A stretch of 64,000 nt of DNA, taken from contig OZ006967.1 in NCBI GenBank assembly GCA_963930955.1, positions 2,790,001-2,854,000 on the forward strand, given 5' to 3'. The notes under the pieces were generated by a model, which saw only the letters and a list, made by a program, of their open reading frames with translations, was not told the DNA's origin and ran no database searches. The position numbers and the translations under genes are program-made. The stretch's first letter is position 1, and each line of letters opens with the position of its first letter. Below are positions 8,813 to 17,225 of this stretch, piece by piece. This stretch comes from Scatomonas sp963930955 (lineage in GTDB: Bacteria > Bacillota > Clostridia > Lachnospirales > Lachnospiraceae).

Positions 8813-9472
8813 TTATTCTTCTCCTCTGTGATGTCCCGTAATAGAAAATTCTACCCACTCCGCAATGTTGGTGGCGTGATCCGCGATCCGCTCAAAATAC
8901 TTGGCGATCATGAGGATATCCATGGTCTGCTCCGCAGTAGCCACTCCTTTGCCGATGCCGTGGGCCAGCTCGTCCCGGATCAGATCAAAGAGCCGGTCTA
9001 CATTGTCATCTTCCTCAATGACCTTCCGGGCGATCTCCAGATCCTGCTTTACATAGGCATCGATGCTCTCGGTGACCATTTTCATGGAAGCCCTGGCCAT
9101 CTCCCCGATCTGCACGGTCTGGGCAGCCACCTTCAGGCTGCCGGCGGTGCGGACGATCTCGGCGATATCCGCCGCCTGATCCCCGATCCGCTCCATATCC
9201 GTGATCATCTTCAGGGCCGCGGAGACCTTCCGCAGGTCCGTGGCCACCGGCTGCTGCTGCAGCAGCAGCTTCAGACACAGGGTCTCGATATCCCTTTCTT
9301 TCATGTCCACGGAGGCGTCCTCGCTGATCAGCTTGGCGGCAGCCTCCATGTCGCCGCTCATAAGAGCCTCGTAGCTCTCCCCGATCATATGCTCGCAGAG
9401 AGCGCCCATCTCAATGAGTTCTGTATGCAGTTCTTCCATCTGCCTGTCAAATCGATTTCTCATATCAGCCAA
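8813..9472 (-). CDS. phoU: Phosphate transport regulator PhoU
   Basis: This 219-residue protein consists of two PhoU three-helix repeats (RFDRQMEELHTELIEMGALC...; MARASMKMVTESIDAYVKQD...). E/DxxxD motifs are visible (EDASVDMKERDIE; EEDDNVDRLFDLI), which in the family bind metal clusters. PhoU couples the Pst transporter to PhoR and limits phosphate uptake. Its start overlaps the end of pstB by 8 nt, which suggests translational coupling. Confidence 0.93.
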   Translation of the reverse strand: MADMRNRFDRQMEELHTELIEMGALCEHMIGESYEALMSGDMEAAAKLISEDASVDMKERDIETLCLKLLLQQQPVATDLRKVSAALKMITDMERIGDQAADIAEIVRTAGSLKVAAQTVQIGEMARASMKMVTESIDAYVKQDLEIARKVIEEDDNVDRLFDLIRDELAHGIGKGVATAEQTMDILMIAKYFERIADHATNIAEWVEFSITGHHRGEE

Positions 9473-10217
9473 ACCTCCCTGTAATATAGTCTTCTGTTCT
9501 CTTGTCTTTTGGCATGGAGAACAGGGTTTCTGTCTTATCCTGCTCGATCACCTCTCCCAGCAGGAAAAAGACCGTATTATCCGATACACGGGCTGCCTGC
9601 TGCATGTTGTGGGTAACCATGACAATAGTATAATCTTTTTTTAATTCCTGTACAAGGTCTTCGATCTTGGAGGTGGAAATAGGATCCAGGGCGGAGGTGG
9701 ACTCGTCCATGAGCAGCACCTCCGGCTGCACCGCCAGGGCTCTGGCAATGCAGAGTCTCTGCTGCTGGCCGCCGGACATGCCCAGGGCGCTGGTCTTCAG
9801 CCGGTCTTTTACCTCATCCCAGATGGCCGCCTGCCGCAGGGAACGCTCCACGATCTCGTCCAGCTTTACCTTGGAGTGTACCCCGTGGGTTCTGGGCCCG
9901 TAAGCCACGTTGTCATAAATGCTCATGGGGAAGGGGTTGGCCTTCTGAAACACCATGCCCACCCGCTTTCTCAGCATGTTCACATCTGTATTTTTCCCGT
10001 AGATGTTCATATCATCCAGGAGGATCTCGCCGGTGATCTTGCAGCCCTCCACCAGATCGTTCATGCGGTTCAGGGATTTCAGCAGGGTGGATTTTCCGCA
10101 GCCGGAGGGGCCGATGAAAGCGGTGATCTCTTTTTCCGGTATGTGAAGGTTTACACTTTTTAAAGCATGGAAATCGCTGTAATAGAGATCCATGTTGGTA
10201 ATCGTCATCTTATCCAT
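9465..10217 (-). CDS. pstB: Phosphate ABC transporter ATP-binding protein
   Basis: This 250-residue ATPase has Walker A (GPSGCGKST), a Q-loop (MVFQKANPFPMSIYDN, typical of PstB), signature (MSGGQQQR) and Walker B. The Walker B region reads LLMDESTSALDPIST; most PstB proteins have DEPTSALDP, so a Ser replaces the usual Pro after the catalytic Glu. The catalytic residues themselves are intact. It powers high-affinity phosphate import at the cytoplasmic face of the membrane. It lies 5 bp after pstA. Confidence 0.95.
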   Translation of the reverse strand: MDKMTITNMDLYYSDFHALKSVNLHIPEKEITAFIGPSGCGKSTLLKSLNRMNDLVEGCKITGEILLDDMNIYGKNTDVNMLRKRVGMVFQKANPFPMSIYDNVAYGPRTHGVHSKVKLDEIVERSLRQAAIWDEVKDRLKTSALGMSGGQQQRLCIARALAVQPEVLLMDESTSALDPISTSKIEDLVQELKKDYTIVMVTHNMQQAARVSDNTVFFLLGEVIEQDKTETLFSMPKDKRTEDYITGRFG

Positions 10218-10222
10218 CTCAT

Positions 10223-11104
10223 TTATCCTTTCGTTATCTTCTTGGCAAAGAAGCTGGAGATCGCATTGATCAGAAGCACCATGATCAGCAGGATCACGGC
10301 TGTGGCAAAGGCCTTGTCCATGTAGAGTCCCTCGGAGGAAAGCACGTACATATGGACCGCCAGGGTTCTTCCGGAATCCATGGGGGCCGCGTACTGGGCT
10401 ACAGATCCGGCAGTATACAGAAGGGCCGCCGTCTCTCCCACGATCCGGCCTGTAGCCAGGATGATTCCGGAGAGAATTCCCGGCATAGCAGCGGGCAGTA
10501 CGATCTTAAAAATGGTCCGCAGCTTGCCGGCTCCCAGTCCGAAGCTGGCCTCCCGGTAAGAAACCGGCACGGATTTCAGGGCCTCCTCCGAGGTGCGCAT
10601 GATCAGAGGCAGCACCATAATGGCCAGTGTCAGAGCGCCGGATACCATAGAATATCCCAGCCCCAGGGCAATGGTAAAGAACAGCATGCCGAACAGGCCG
10701 TACACAATAGAGGGAATACCGGACAGAGTCTCGGCGGTGATGCGGATGATCCCCACCACCTTTCCCGTGTTGTTGGTGTATTCCACCAGAAAAATGGCTG
10801 CGCAGATGCCGATGGGAACGGCGATCACCAGGGCGATTACCGTCATTTCCAGGGTATTGACAATGGCCGGGATCACAGAAGCGTTTTCTGTGGTGTACTC
10901 CAGGGAAAACAGATCCGGTGTGATGCTGCCCACGCCCTTGGCCAGCACAAAGACTACCAGGAAGACCAGCACCGCCACGGACAGCACCGCCGCCGCCCAG
11001 GTCAGCACCGTCATGATCAGGGAAAAGGCGCTTTTTTTATAGGGAATGGCGGCCAGAGCCTGCCCTTCCTGTTTCGGTATGGTTTGCGTATTCTGATTAT
11101 TCAT
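10223..11104 (-). CDS. pstA: Phosphate ABC transporter permease PstA
   Basis: This 293-residue membrane protein has six predicted transmembrane segments. The PstA-type permease signature includes ISGIPSIVYGLFGMLFFTIA and the coupling-loop region KSVPVSYREASFGLGAGKLR. It pairs with PstC to form the channel. The start overlaps the end of pstC by 8 nt, consistent with coupled translation in a stoichiometric complex. Confidence 0.94.
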   Translation of the reverse strand: MNNQNTQTIPKQEGQALAAIPYKKSAFSLIMTVLTWAAAVLSVAVLVFLVVFVLAKGVGSITPDLFSLEYTTENASVIPAIVNTLEMTVIALVIAVPIGICAAIFLVEYTNNTGKVVGIIRITAETLSGIPSIVYGLFGMLFFTIALGLGYSMVSGALTLAIMVLPLIMRTSEEALKSVPVSYREASFGLGAGKLRTIFKIVLPAAMPGILSGIILATGRIVGETAALLYTAGSVAQYAAPMDSGRTLAVHMYVLSSEGLYMDKAFATAVILLIMVLLINAISSFFAKKITKG

Positions 11105-11963
11105 GAGCAGCCCTCCTGTTCAGCAGTGACAGACAAAGGTTGATGATCAGGATAAATACAAAGAGCACTACGCCGGTGGCGATCAGGGATTCCCGGTGAA
11201 GTCCGGAAGCGTACCCCATCTCCAGCACGATGTTGGAGGTCATGGTCCGGACTCCTGCCAGCAGGCCGCTGGGCATGGCCGTCTGGTTGCCGGCGATCAT
11301 GATCACAGCCATGGTCTCGCCGATGGCCCGGCCGATCCCCAGGACGGTTCCGGCCATGATACCGGATTTTGCCGCGGGAACAATGGTGAAGAATACGCTC
11401 TTGGAATGAGAGGCTCCCAGAGCCAGGGCCCCCTCGTAATAACTTACCGGCACGCTCTTCAGAGCCGGCTCAATGACTCCCACCACGGTGGGCAGGATCA
11501 TAATGGCCAGCATCAGGGAAGCCGTCAGCATGGTCTTGCCGCTGGCCAGATGGAAAACATCCTGGATCACCGGCACCAGAACCACCAGGCCGAAAAAGCC
11601 GTATACCACCGAAGGAACTCCGGCCATAAGGTTGATTCCTGCTTTCAGAGGGCCGTACAGTTTCTTGGGGCAGTAATACGCCATAAACACAGAGGTAAGG
11701 ATCGCAATGGGAACACCTACGAGAATGGCTCCGGCTGTTACGTAAATGCTGCCCAGGATAAAGGGCAGGATCCCGTACAGATCGTTGCTGGGCCGCCAGG
11801 TATCTCCCAGAAGGAAATCCAGGAATCCGATCTCCTTCATGGCGGGAACGCCGTTGGCGAACAGGAAAATACAGATCAGGGCCACCGCCAGAACAGACAC
11901 GCAGGCAGCTACCAGAAACACGATCCGCATGGCGCTTTCCTTAAAACTCGATTTTGCTTTCAT
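11097..11963 (-). CDS. pstC: Phosphate ABC transporter permease PstC
   Basis: This 288-residue permease has six membrane segments and the family stretches LMAGVPSVVYGFFGLVVLVP and KSVPVSYYEGALALGASHSK. It forms the membrane channel with PstA. It follows pstS with a gap of about 128 bp that contains no clear terminator, which commonly lets pstS be made in excess of the membrane components. Confidence 0.94.
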   Translation of the reverse strand: MKAKSSFKESAMRIVFLVAACVSVLAVALICIFLFANGVPAMKEIGFLDFLLGDTWRPSNDLYGILPFILGSIYVTAGAILVGVPIAILTSVFMAYYCPKKLYGPLKAGINLMAGVPSVVYGFFGLVVLVPVIQDVFHLASGKTMLTASLMLAIMILPTVVGVIEPALKSVPVSYYEGALALGASHSKSVFFTIVPAAKSGIMAGTVLGIGRAIGETMAVIMIAGNQTAMPSGLLAGVRTMTSNIVLEMGYASGLHRESLIATGVVLFVFILIINLCLSLLNRRAAHE

Positions 11964-12091
11964 ACAATTTCTCCTCAGCTTTGTTAAGGGAATGTAAAGG
12001 TTCTTTTTCGTAAAACAGGGGACAGGCTGAGCCCTGTCCCCTGGGGGTGACTGCCGTGCTCATCAGTCACGGATGTATGTTTTTTTCAGGA

Positions 12092-13066
12092 TCAGATCTC
12101 GGACCAGTCGGTAACCTCTCCGGTGTAGATCTGCATTACCTGTTCGCTGGTCAGCTCGTCCACGGGGCTGTCGGGGCTTACGATCACGGCGATTCCATCG
12201 GTAGCGATCACAGTGGCCTCAATGCCCTGGCTCAGCTCCTCATCCTTTACTGCCCGGGAAGCCATTCCGATATCGCAGACTCCGTCGATGGCGTTGGTGA
12301 TTCCGGTGGTGGAGTCGGACTGCTGTACCTGTACATCCACATCGCCGTTTACTGCCTCATAGGCCTCAGCCAGCTTCTCCATAACCGGTGTTACAGAAGA
12401 AGAACCTGCTACGGTCACTGTGCCGGAACCTGCGGCGCCTGCAAATGCCTCTGCTGCATCGTCTCCGATGTAGCCTTCCTCATTGATGACTTCCTGGCCT
12501 TCCGCGCTCATGATATAGTCCATGAAGTTCTGGGCTGCCTCGCTGATGCCCTCGGTCTTAGTTACTACGTTGAAGGGACGGCTTACTTTGTAGGATCCGT
12601 CTTTTACGGTTTCTACACTGGCCTCGGCTCCGTCGATCTTCAAGGCCTTTACGGTCTCATCCAGAGATCCCAGAGAGATATAGCCGATGGCGGCGGTGTT
12701 GCCGGCCACGGTGGTCATCATAACGGAAGTGCTGTTGGTGATCTCCGCGGTGGGGATGGTCATATCCACTTTCTCGCCGGACTCATCCTCCTGCTCAATG
12801 CCGAAGAGCTCTACAAAGGCGCCTCTGGTGCCGGAGCCGTCCTCCCGGGATACTACCACGATGGGGCCTTCCGCTCCTGCGCTGCCGTCTTCGCCCTCGG
12901 TCTCTTCCTCTGCCTCGGGGGTAGAAGTTGCCTCCTCAGCGGCGGGGGTAGAGGTGGTCTCCGTGCTGCCGCCTTCTGCTGCCTCGTTGCTGCTGCCGCA
13001 GCCTACCATCATCATGGATGCTGCCATTGCTGCTGTCATAAGAATTGCCACTGCTTTTTTCTTCAT
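12092..13066 (-). CDS. pstS: Phosphate-binding lipoprotein PstS with circularly permuted domain order
   Basis: The 324-residue protein starts at 13066 with a lipoprotein signal peptide (lipobox Cys23 in MMVGC). A Thr/Glu/Ala-rich linker follows (about 25-66). The order of the binding-protein halves is then reversed compared with ordinary PstS. Residues 68-200 hold what is normally the C-terminal part (VVVSREDGSGTRGAF, NTAAIGYISLGSLD, YKVSRPFNVVT). Residues 215-324 hold what is normally the N-terminal part (TVTVAGSSSVTPVMEKLAEA, QQSDSTTGITNAIDGVCDIG), ending at YTGEVTDWSEI, which in usual PstS is mid-protein. All phosphate-binding segments appear present, so function is probably kept. It is the first gene of the operon behind a Pho-box promoter. 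Confidence 0.9.
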   Translation of the reverse strand: MKKKAVAILMTAAMAASMMMVGCGSSNEAAEGGSTETTSTPAAEEATSTPEAEEETEGEDGSAGAEGPIVVVSREDGSGTRGAFVELFGIEQEDESGEKVDMTIPTAEITNSTSVMMTTVAGNTAAIGYISLGSLDETVKALKIDGAEASVETVKDGSYKVSRPFNVVTKTEGISEAAQNFMDYIMSAEGQEVINEEGYIGDDAAEAFAGAAGSGTVTVAGSSSVTPVMEKLAEAYEAVNGDVDVQVQQSDSTTGITNAIDGVCDIGMASRAVKDEELSQGIEATVIATDGIAVIVSPDSPVDELTSEQVMQIYTGEVTDWSEI

Positions 13067-13124
13067 AATAATTTTCTCCTGTTCTTGTGTTGTTTCCTGT
13101 TTTTTACAATTGGATTTTACATGA

Positions 13125-13204
13125 ATTATAGTAGCAAGCCCATGTAAAATACAAAACGGTCTTTGTGTAAAATCCATGTAAAGTCCGGAAAGGCTTTTGT
13201 AAAA
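13125..13204 (-). promoter_or_regulatory. Pho-box promoter of the pst-pho operon
   Basis: On the minus strand there is a TATAAT -10 (13125-13130). Upstream are four TTTACA-type repeats, read as TGTAAA on the plus strand at 13143, 13166, 13177 and 13198. Their spacings of 23, 11 and 21 bp lie near multiples of 11. Phased TTTACA-like direct repeats over the -35 area are the known PhoP/PhoB-P binding pattern in Firmicutes. No good -35 hexamer is seen, as expected for an activated promoter. Confidence 0.75.
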
Positions 13205-13261
13205 TCCCGCGGTATTATCTGATAATTATACGCAGCATTCCTTTTCCGCCGGGCAACAAAA

Positions 13262-13289
13262 AAGGATGCCTGAATTCTCAGACATCCTT
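13262..13289 (-). terminator. Terminator after the small-protein unit at 13379-14031
   Basis: A 12-bp imperfect stem (AAGGATGTCTGA / TCAGGCATCCTT on the minus strand, 4-nt loop) is followed by TTTTTT on the minus strand, just upstream of the pst promoter region. Confidence 0.8.
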
Positions 13290-13333
13290 ACCTTTCCCAT
13301 TTCAGGAAATTCTATGCAGTTTCCCCGGTCTCC

Positions 13334-13367
13334 GTGTACAAGGGGCAGCACGCTCCCCTTGTAGCAC
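13334..13367. repeat. Palindromic intergenic element, copy 1
   Basis: GTGTACAAGGGG and CCCCTTGTAGCAC form the arms around CAGCACGCT. The same element, with the shared core GGGAGCGTG-TGCCCCTTG on the minus strand, occurs at 28942-28986. In both places it lies just after the last gene of a minus-strand unit and before an intrinsic terminator. Confidence 0.75.
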
Positions 13368-13378
13368 AGAGGCTCTGC

Positions 13379-13699
13379 TCATTCCGGGAAATTTTTTCTC
13401 AGATATTTTACAGTCACAATGAGGCCGATGATGACTACCGCGATCTCGATCCAGGAAATCCAGGCATAGATGCTTCCCAGGGTGGCCATCAATACCGAAC
13501 AGACTGCCAGCACCAGCAGAAAGATGCCGATGGCCTTCTGGTACCTGCGCTCCTCCTCCGGTGTTCTTTTGGGTTTCCTGTCTCTCTGGTCTTTGGCGGT
13601 AAAGGCCCGCATAACTCCTTGGCCTTTTCCCAGAAAGAATACAACCGCCAGCACTCCGCAGATCAGAGCGAAAATCCAGTCATAAGCTTCGCTAAACAT
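13379..13699 (-). CDS. Small membrane protein of unknown function
   Basis: The likely product has 106 residues, starting at MFSEAYDWIFALICGVLAVV (13699) with GGGGGA upstream; the longer open frame to 13855 overlaps the neighbouring gene and lacks a site. Three hydrophobic segments are visible (about 7-28, 50-68, 72-92), separated by a basic loop (KDQRDRKPKRTPEEERRYQK). I do not recognise the family with certainty. It ends a two-gene unit with the small Cys protein upstream. Confidence 0.65.
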   Translation of the reverse strand: MFSEAYDWIFALICGVLAVVFFLGKGQGVMRAFTAKDQRDRKPKRTPEEERRYQKAIGIFLLVLAVCSVLMATLGSIYAWISWIEIAVVIIGLIVTVKYLRKNFPE

Positions 13700-13788
13700 A
13701 TTGGCATTCCCCCGCCTTCTTCTTTTGTAATTCCGGCCTGCCGCCGGAAATCTTTTCCTATCATAGCAGATTTCCCCCGGTTTGTCTA

Positions 13789-14031
13789 TCAGACTTCCGT
13801 TTCTTCTTCCTCCTCCACGGGAATCCGGAATTTTCCGGTGATCTGGTCGTAGCACTCCTCGCAGAGATCAAAGCGGTGAACCATGGTATCTTTGTGAGAA
13901 AAATATCCCCACTCTACCTCTACGGAACAGATCCCTTCTTTTAATATTCCCGCTTCCACCAGCATCTGTTTCCCGCAGCAGTTGCAGACTGCCTGTTTCA
14001 GTTCCCCGGTATTTCTGTTATAGTTTCTCAT
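13789..14031 (-). CDS. Small Cys-rich, probably zinc-binding protein
   Basis: The product has about 80 residues and begins at MRNYNRNTGELKQAVCNCCG (14031, with GGGGAGG 7 nt upstream). Two Cys pairs, CNCC near the start and CEEC in FDLCEECYDQITG, look like a treble-clef or zinc-ribbon site. The C-terminus is a run of acidic residues. Function is unknown; the pattern suggests a small regulatory or structural zinc protein. Confidence 0.65.
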   Translation of the reverse strand: MRNYNRNTGELKQAVCNCCGKQMLVEAGILKEGICSVEVEWGYFSHKDTMVHRFDLCEECYDQITGKFRIPVEEEEETEV

Positions 14032-14141
14032 GCGCGTCCTCCCCAAACTTGTATCCGGCGGTCCGTCCCGCCATAGAGCCAGTATAGTACGGTTTATGCC
14101 GCGATTCCAGCGGGAAGTCCAGGAAACCCAGGAAATCCTTT

Positions 14142-14573
14142 CTATTTCCGGCTCATAAGCACTGCGTTTTCCAGGGGATCCTGGTAATAATCCCGGCGGA
14201 TCCCATCCCGCTGAAAGCCCAGCTTTTCATAGAGGGCTATGGCCGCCTGGTTGCTCTCCCGGACCTCCAGATAAAACTTCTTTACCCCTGCTTCCCCGGC
14301 CCGGCGGAGCAGCTCCTCTACCAGCCGGGTTCCGACCCCCTGCCGTCTGCGGCTGCCCGCCACGGAAACATTGGTAATGTCTCCCTCGTCCGGCACCATA
14401 ACGATGCCGCAGTAGCCGGCGATCCCTTTCTTATCTTCCGCCGCCAGAAAAAGGGTATCCTGCCGGATGAGAAAACTGAAAAACCCGTTCTCCGTCCAGG
14501 GAACTGAAAAATTTTCCCGCTCGATTTCCATTACCTGATCCAGATCCTCCAGGGTCATCTCTCTAATTTTCAT
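14142..14573 (-). CDS. rimI: Ribosomal protein S18-alanine N-acetyltransferase
   Basis: This 143-residue GNAT protein starts at MKIREMTLEDLDQVMEIERE (14573), overlapping the end of tsaB by 11 nt. The acetyl-CoA-binding motif is VAGSRRRQGVGTRLVEELLR, and the C-terminal NQAAIALYEKLGFQRDGIRR is typical of RimI. The frame can be extended upstream to 14681, but that part lies inside tsaB and lacks a site. The tsaE-tsaB-rimI order is common in Firmicutes, which supports the assignment. Confidence 0.88.
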   Translation of the reverse strand: MKIREMTLEDLDQVMEIERENFSVPWTENGFFSFLIRQDTLFLAAEDKKGIAGYCGIVMVPDEGDITNVSVAGSRRRQGVGTRLVEELLRRAGEAGVKKFYLEVRESNQAAIALYEKLGFQRDGIRRDYYQDPLENAVLMSRK

Positions 14574-15288
14574 GCCCCGCTCCTTTTTCCTTTTCTTTTT
14601 CTCTCCGCTCCCGCTCCGCCTGGGACAGCCGCAGATATTCCGGTTTATGCTCCCAGGCGGTTTCTGTTCTGCCCTCCGCAAAGTATTTTGCCCCCAGGGC
14701 GGCCACGGCCCCGGCTCTCTGCCGGTTCAGATGGGCCGGCGCCAGGATCCAGGGCACCTGCAGCAGCTCTTTCAGCTTCTCCTCATAGGCGGAGGCTCCA
14801 TCTCCCAGAAGAATGACCGGCTCCCCCATTTCGTTCAGGCGGGCCGTCATCTCCTCCAGGGCCTCTGCCCTCTGGGGCAGGACTACCTGGAATTCCTCTC
14901 CCCGGAACCGGTAAAGGCCCGTATAGACCTGGGATCTGCGGGCGTCCATCATGGGGCAGATCAGGCCCTTGGTTCCGCAGAAATTATACGCCAGGGCATC
15001 TACCGTAGGCACGGAGATCAGGGGCTTGTCCAGGGCCAGACCCAGACCCTTGGCTGTGGCGGAGCCGATCCGCAGACCGGTAAAGGATCCCGGTCCTCCC
15101 GCCACTGCAATGGCGTCCAGACTGTTCAGATCCAGCTCTGTCATGCGGACGATCTCCTGGATCATAGGCAGCAGGGTCTGGGAATGGGTCTTCTTATAAT
15201 TCACCGTATATTCCGCCCGCAGCAGGCCGTCCTCCAGCACCGCCGCCGAAGCGGTCATGCCGGAACTGTCAATGGCCAGTATCTTCAT
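14563..15288 (-). CDS. tsaB: tRNA threonylcarbamoyladenosine biosynthesis protein TsaB
   Basis: This 241-residue protein has the ASKHA fold start MKILAIDSSGMTASAAVLED and the family signature VAGGPGSFTGLRIGSATAKG. TsaB forms a complex with TsaD and TsaE that places the t6A modification at position 37 of ANN-decoding tRNAs. It overlaps tsaE by 20 nt and rimI by 11 nt, so the three are almost certainly one translationally coupled operon. TsaD is not in the window. Confidence 0.93.
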   Translation of the reverse strand: MKILAIDSSGMTASAAVLEDGLLRAEYTVNYKKTHSQTLLPMIQEIVRMTELDLNSLDAIAVAGGPGSFTGLRIGSATAKGLGLALDKPLISVPTVDALAYNFCGTKGLICPMMDARRSQVYTGLYRFRGEEFQVVLPQRAEALEEMTARLNEMGEPVILLGDGASAYEEKLKELLQVPWILAPAHLNRQRAGAVAALGAKYFAEGRTETAWEHKPEYLRLSQAERERREKEKEKGAGHEN

Positions 15289-15724
15289 TTTCCCTCTCCA
15301 TCCCTTCTATTGTAATTTTTCTGTAATCAAATCCCTGCTCCAGATCCTTTTCAATGGTCACCCGGATTACCCCCTCCGGCAGCAGCTCCCGGATCTTTTC
15401 CGCCCATTCGATAAGGCAGACGCCCTGGCCGAAAAAGTAATCCTCGTAACCGATTTCATCCATCTCCTCCGGATCTCCGATGCGGTACACGTCAAAATGG
15501 TACAGGGGCAGCCTGCCCTCCGGGTACTCCTGGACAATGGTAAAGGTGGGGCTGCTCACCGGCTCCCGGATCCCCAGGCCTTCTGCCAGGCCTTTGGTAA
15601 ATACCGTCTTTCCCACCCCCAGATCCCCGTCCAGGGTGTAGATCTGGCCGGGAAGGGCCTGTTCTCCCAGTTTTCTGCCCAGGGCCAGGGTCTCCCCCTC
15701 GCTCCGGCTCTCTATAACTGTCAT
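15269..15724 (-). CDS. tsaE: tRNA threonylcarbamoyladenosine biosynthesis ATPase TsaE
   Basis: The product has 151 residues when started at MTVIESRSEGETLALGRKLG (15724, GGGAG 9 nt upstream). It has a P-loop (LDGDLGVGKTVFTKGLAEGL), the conserved SPTFTIVQEY and a Walker B-like LYHFDVYRI. TsaE is the ATPase that drives the TsaBDE cycle for t6A synthesis. An in-frame extension to 15784 exists without a convincing site. It is the first gene of the tsaE-tsaB-rimI operon. Confidence 0.92.
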   Translation of the reverse strand: MTVIESRSEGETLALGRKLGEQALPGQIYTLDGDLGVGKTVFTKGLAEGLGIREPVSSPTFTIVQEYPEGRLPLYHFDVYRIGDPEEMDEIGYEDYFFGQGVCLIEWAEKIRELLPEGVIRVTIEKDLEQGFDYRKITIEGMERENEDTGH

Positions 15725-15825
15725 GTCGTTCACTCCCGTTTCAGATTCCTGTTTCCCCGCCTTTTCCAGGCCGGAAAACCGCAACCTTATCTTAGCACAG
15801 GAACCGCCGGCCTGGCAACCGGCGA

Positions 15826-15854
15826 TTGCGCTTTCTCCCTATTTGCTTTATAAT
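15826..15854 (+). promoter_or_regulatory. Promoter of the peptidyl-prolyl isomerase gene
   Basis: TTGCGC (15826-15831), a 17-bp spacer and TATAAT (15849-15854) lie about 50 bp before the start codon at 15906. Confidence 0.65.
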
Positions 15855-15905
15855 GAAAGCTGGCTTTCCAAAGCCGATATTTTACGCAGAAAGGAAATCA
15901 GAAAT

Positions 15906-16424
15906 ATGGCAAATCCTATTTTTACCATTACCATGGAGGACGGCTCCGTCATGAAAGGGGAACTGTATCCGGACCTGGCTCCCAATACCGTCCGCAATTT
16001 TCTCTCTCTTATTCAGAAGGGCTTCTATAACGGACTGACCTTCCACCGGGTGATCCCCGGCTTTATGATCCAGGGCGGATGCCCGGAGGGAACCGGCACC
16101 GGCGGCCCCGGCTACTCCATCAAAGGGGAATTCGCCCAGAACGGCTTTCCCAACGATCTGAAGCACACAGAGGGCGTGCTCTCCATGGCCAGAGCCATGC
16201 ACCCGGACTCTGCGGGCAGCCAGTTTTTCATTATGCACAAGGCCGCCCCTCATCTGGACGGAGCCTACGCCGCTTTCGGAAAGATTACCGAAGGCCTGGA
16301 TGTGGTGGACCGGATCGCCAATGTGCCCACGGATTTCCGGGATTGTCCCCGGAGCCCTCAGGTAATCCGCTCTATTACCGCAGACACCCAGGGGGAAACC
16401 TACCCGGAACCGGAGAAGCTCTAA
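15906..16424 (+). CDS. Cyclophilin-type peptidyl-prolyl cis-trans isomerase
   Basis: This 172-residue protein has the cyclophilin core: LTFHRVIPGFMIQGGCPEGT (with catalytic Arg and Phe), MARAMHPDSAGSQFFIMHKA, and HLDGAYAAFGKITEGLDVVD. The start at 15906 follows AGAAAGGAAA. There is no signal peptide, so it is probably a cytoplasmic folding helper that isomerises X-Pro bonds. A promoter with TATAAT lies just upstream, so it is a single-gene unit, and its end overlaps the convergent YigZ gene by 4 nt. Confidence 0.93.
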   Translation: MANPIFTITMEDGSVMKGELYPDLAPNTVRNFLSLIQKGFYNGLTFHRVIPGFMIQGGCPEGTGTGGPGYSIKGEFAQNGFPNDLKHTEGVLSMARAMHPDSAGSQFFIMHKAAPHLDGAYAAFGKITEGLDVVDRIANVPTDFRDCPRSPQVIRSITADTQGETYPEPEKL

Positions 16425-17071
16425 AACAGCCGGATTTCTCCGCCGATCAACGCGTACCAGGGATCTCCCTTCTTTTCTACCGCCGCCCGGCCGCCGGTGC
16501 CCTCTGTAAGCGCCTTCCGAAGACTGTGTTCTTCCGCGGCCGGCAGCACGGCTTCCAGCAGCACCCGGTCCGTGTACTCGGACCGGAGGGGCTGGATCTG
16601 TCTCTGTCCCAGAATATACTGGATCCGTCCCAGATCCGTGTAATCCGTACCGATTTCCAGCAGCACCCCATGGCGTTTTTCTATGATCACACAGGCTTTC
16701 AGGGCTTCCTGCACAGCCCGGGAATAGGCCCGGACCAGCCCCCCTGTCCCCAGCAGGGTGCCGCCGAAATACCGGGTCACCACCACGGCCGTATTGTACA
16801 GATCCTCTCCCAGCAGCACATCCAGCATAGGACGGCCGGCCGTGCCGGAGGGCTCTCCATCGTCCGCGGCCCGGGTCCATTCTCTGTGCTCCCCGGCTGT
16901 TCCCGCAAAACAGTTGTGGGTGGCGTCCCAGTATTTTTTCCGCATTTCCTCCAGGAAGGCCCCGGCCTCCTCCTCAGATCCCACAGGCCTTACGGTGCCG
17001 ATAAACCGTGACTTTTTTTCCAGGATCTGGGCCTCGCCTCCCTGATAAACCGTTTTATAACTTTCCAGCAT
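16421..17071 (-). CDS. YigZ/IMPACT family protein
   Basis: This 216-residue protein starts at MLESYKTVYQGGEAQILEKK (17071, AGGCGG 8 nt upstream; a GTG at 17080 is less likely). The N-terminal IMPACT domain includes KKSRFIGTVRPV, KYWDATHNCFAG, DDGEPSGTAGRPML and VVVTRYFGGTLLGTGGLVRA. A C-terminal DUF1949-like ferredoxin-type domain follows (GTDYTDLGRIQYILGQRQIQ). The family is linked to stress and translation control, but its biochemical role is not settled. Confidence 0.88.
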   Translation of the reverse strand: MLESYKTVYQGGEAQILEKKSRFIGTVRPVGSEEEAGAFLEEMRKKYWDATHNCFAGTAGEHREWTRAADDGEPSGTAGRPMLDVLLGEDLYNTAVVVTRYFGGTLLGTGGLVRAYSRAVQEALKACVIIEKRHGVLLEIGTDYTDLGRIQYILGQRQIQPLRSEYTDRVLLEAVLPAAEEHSLRKALTEGTGGRAAVEKKGDPWYALIGGEIRLF

Positions 17072-17225
17072 ATTTTCCACCGCCTTTTGTCAGTCTCTCC
17101 ACATCATGCCATAAATTTTTCCGGAATGCAACCTTGCCGGATCCCTGGCTGCATTTTACGCTTTATTTAGAATAGGAACTTTGGTATACTATAAAGATAG
17201 AATGTCGAACTTAGGAGGACGCAAC

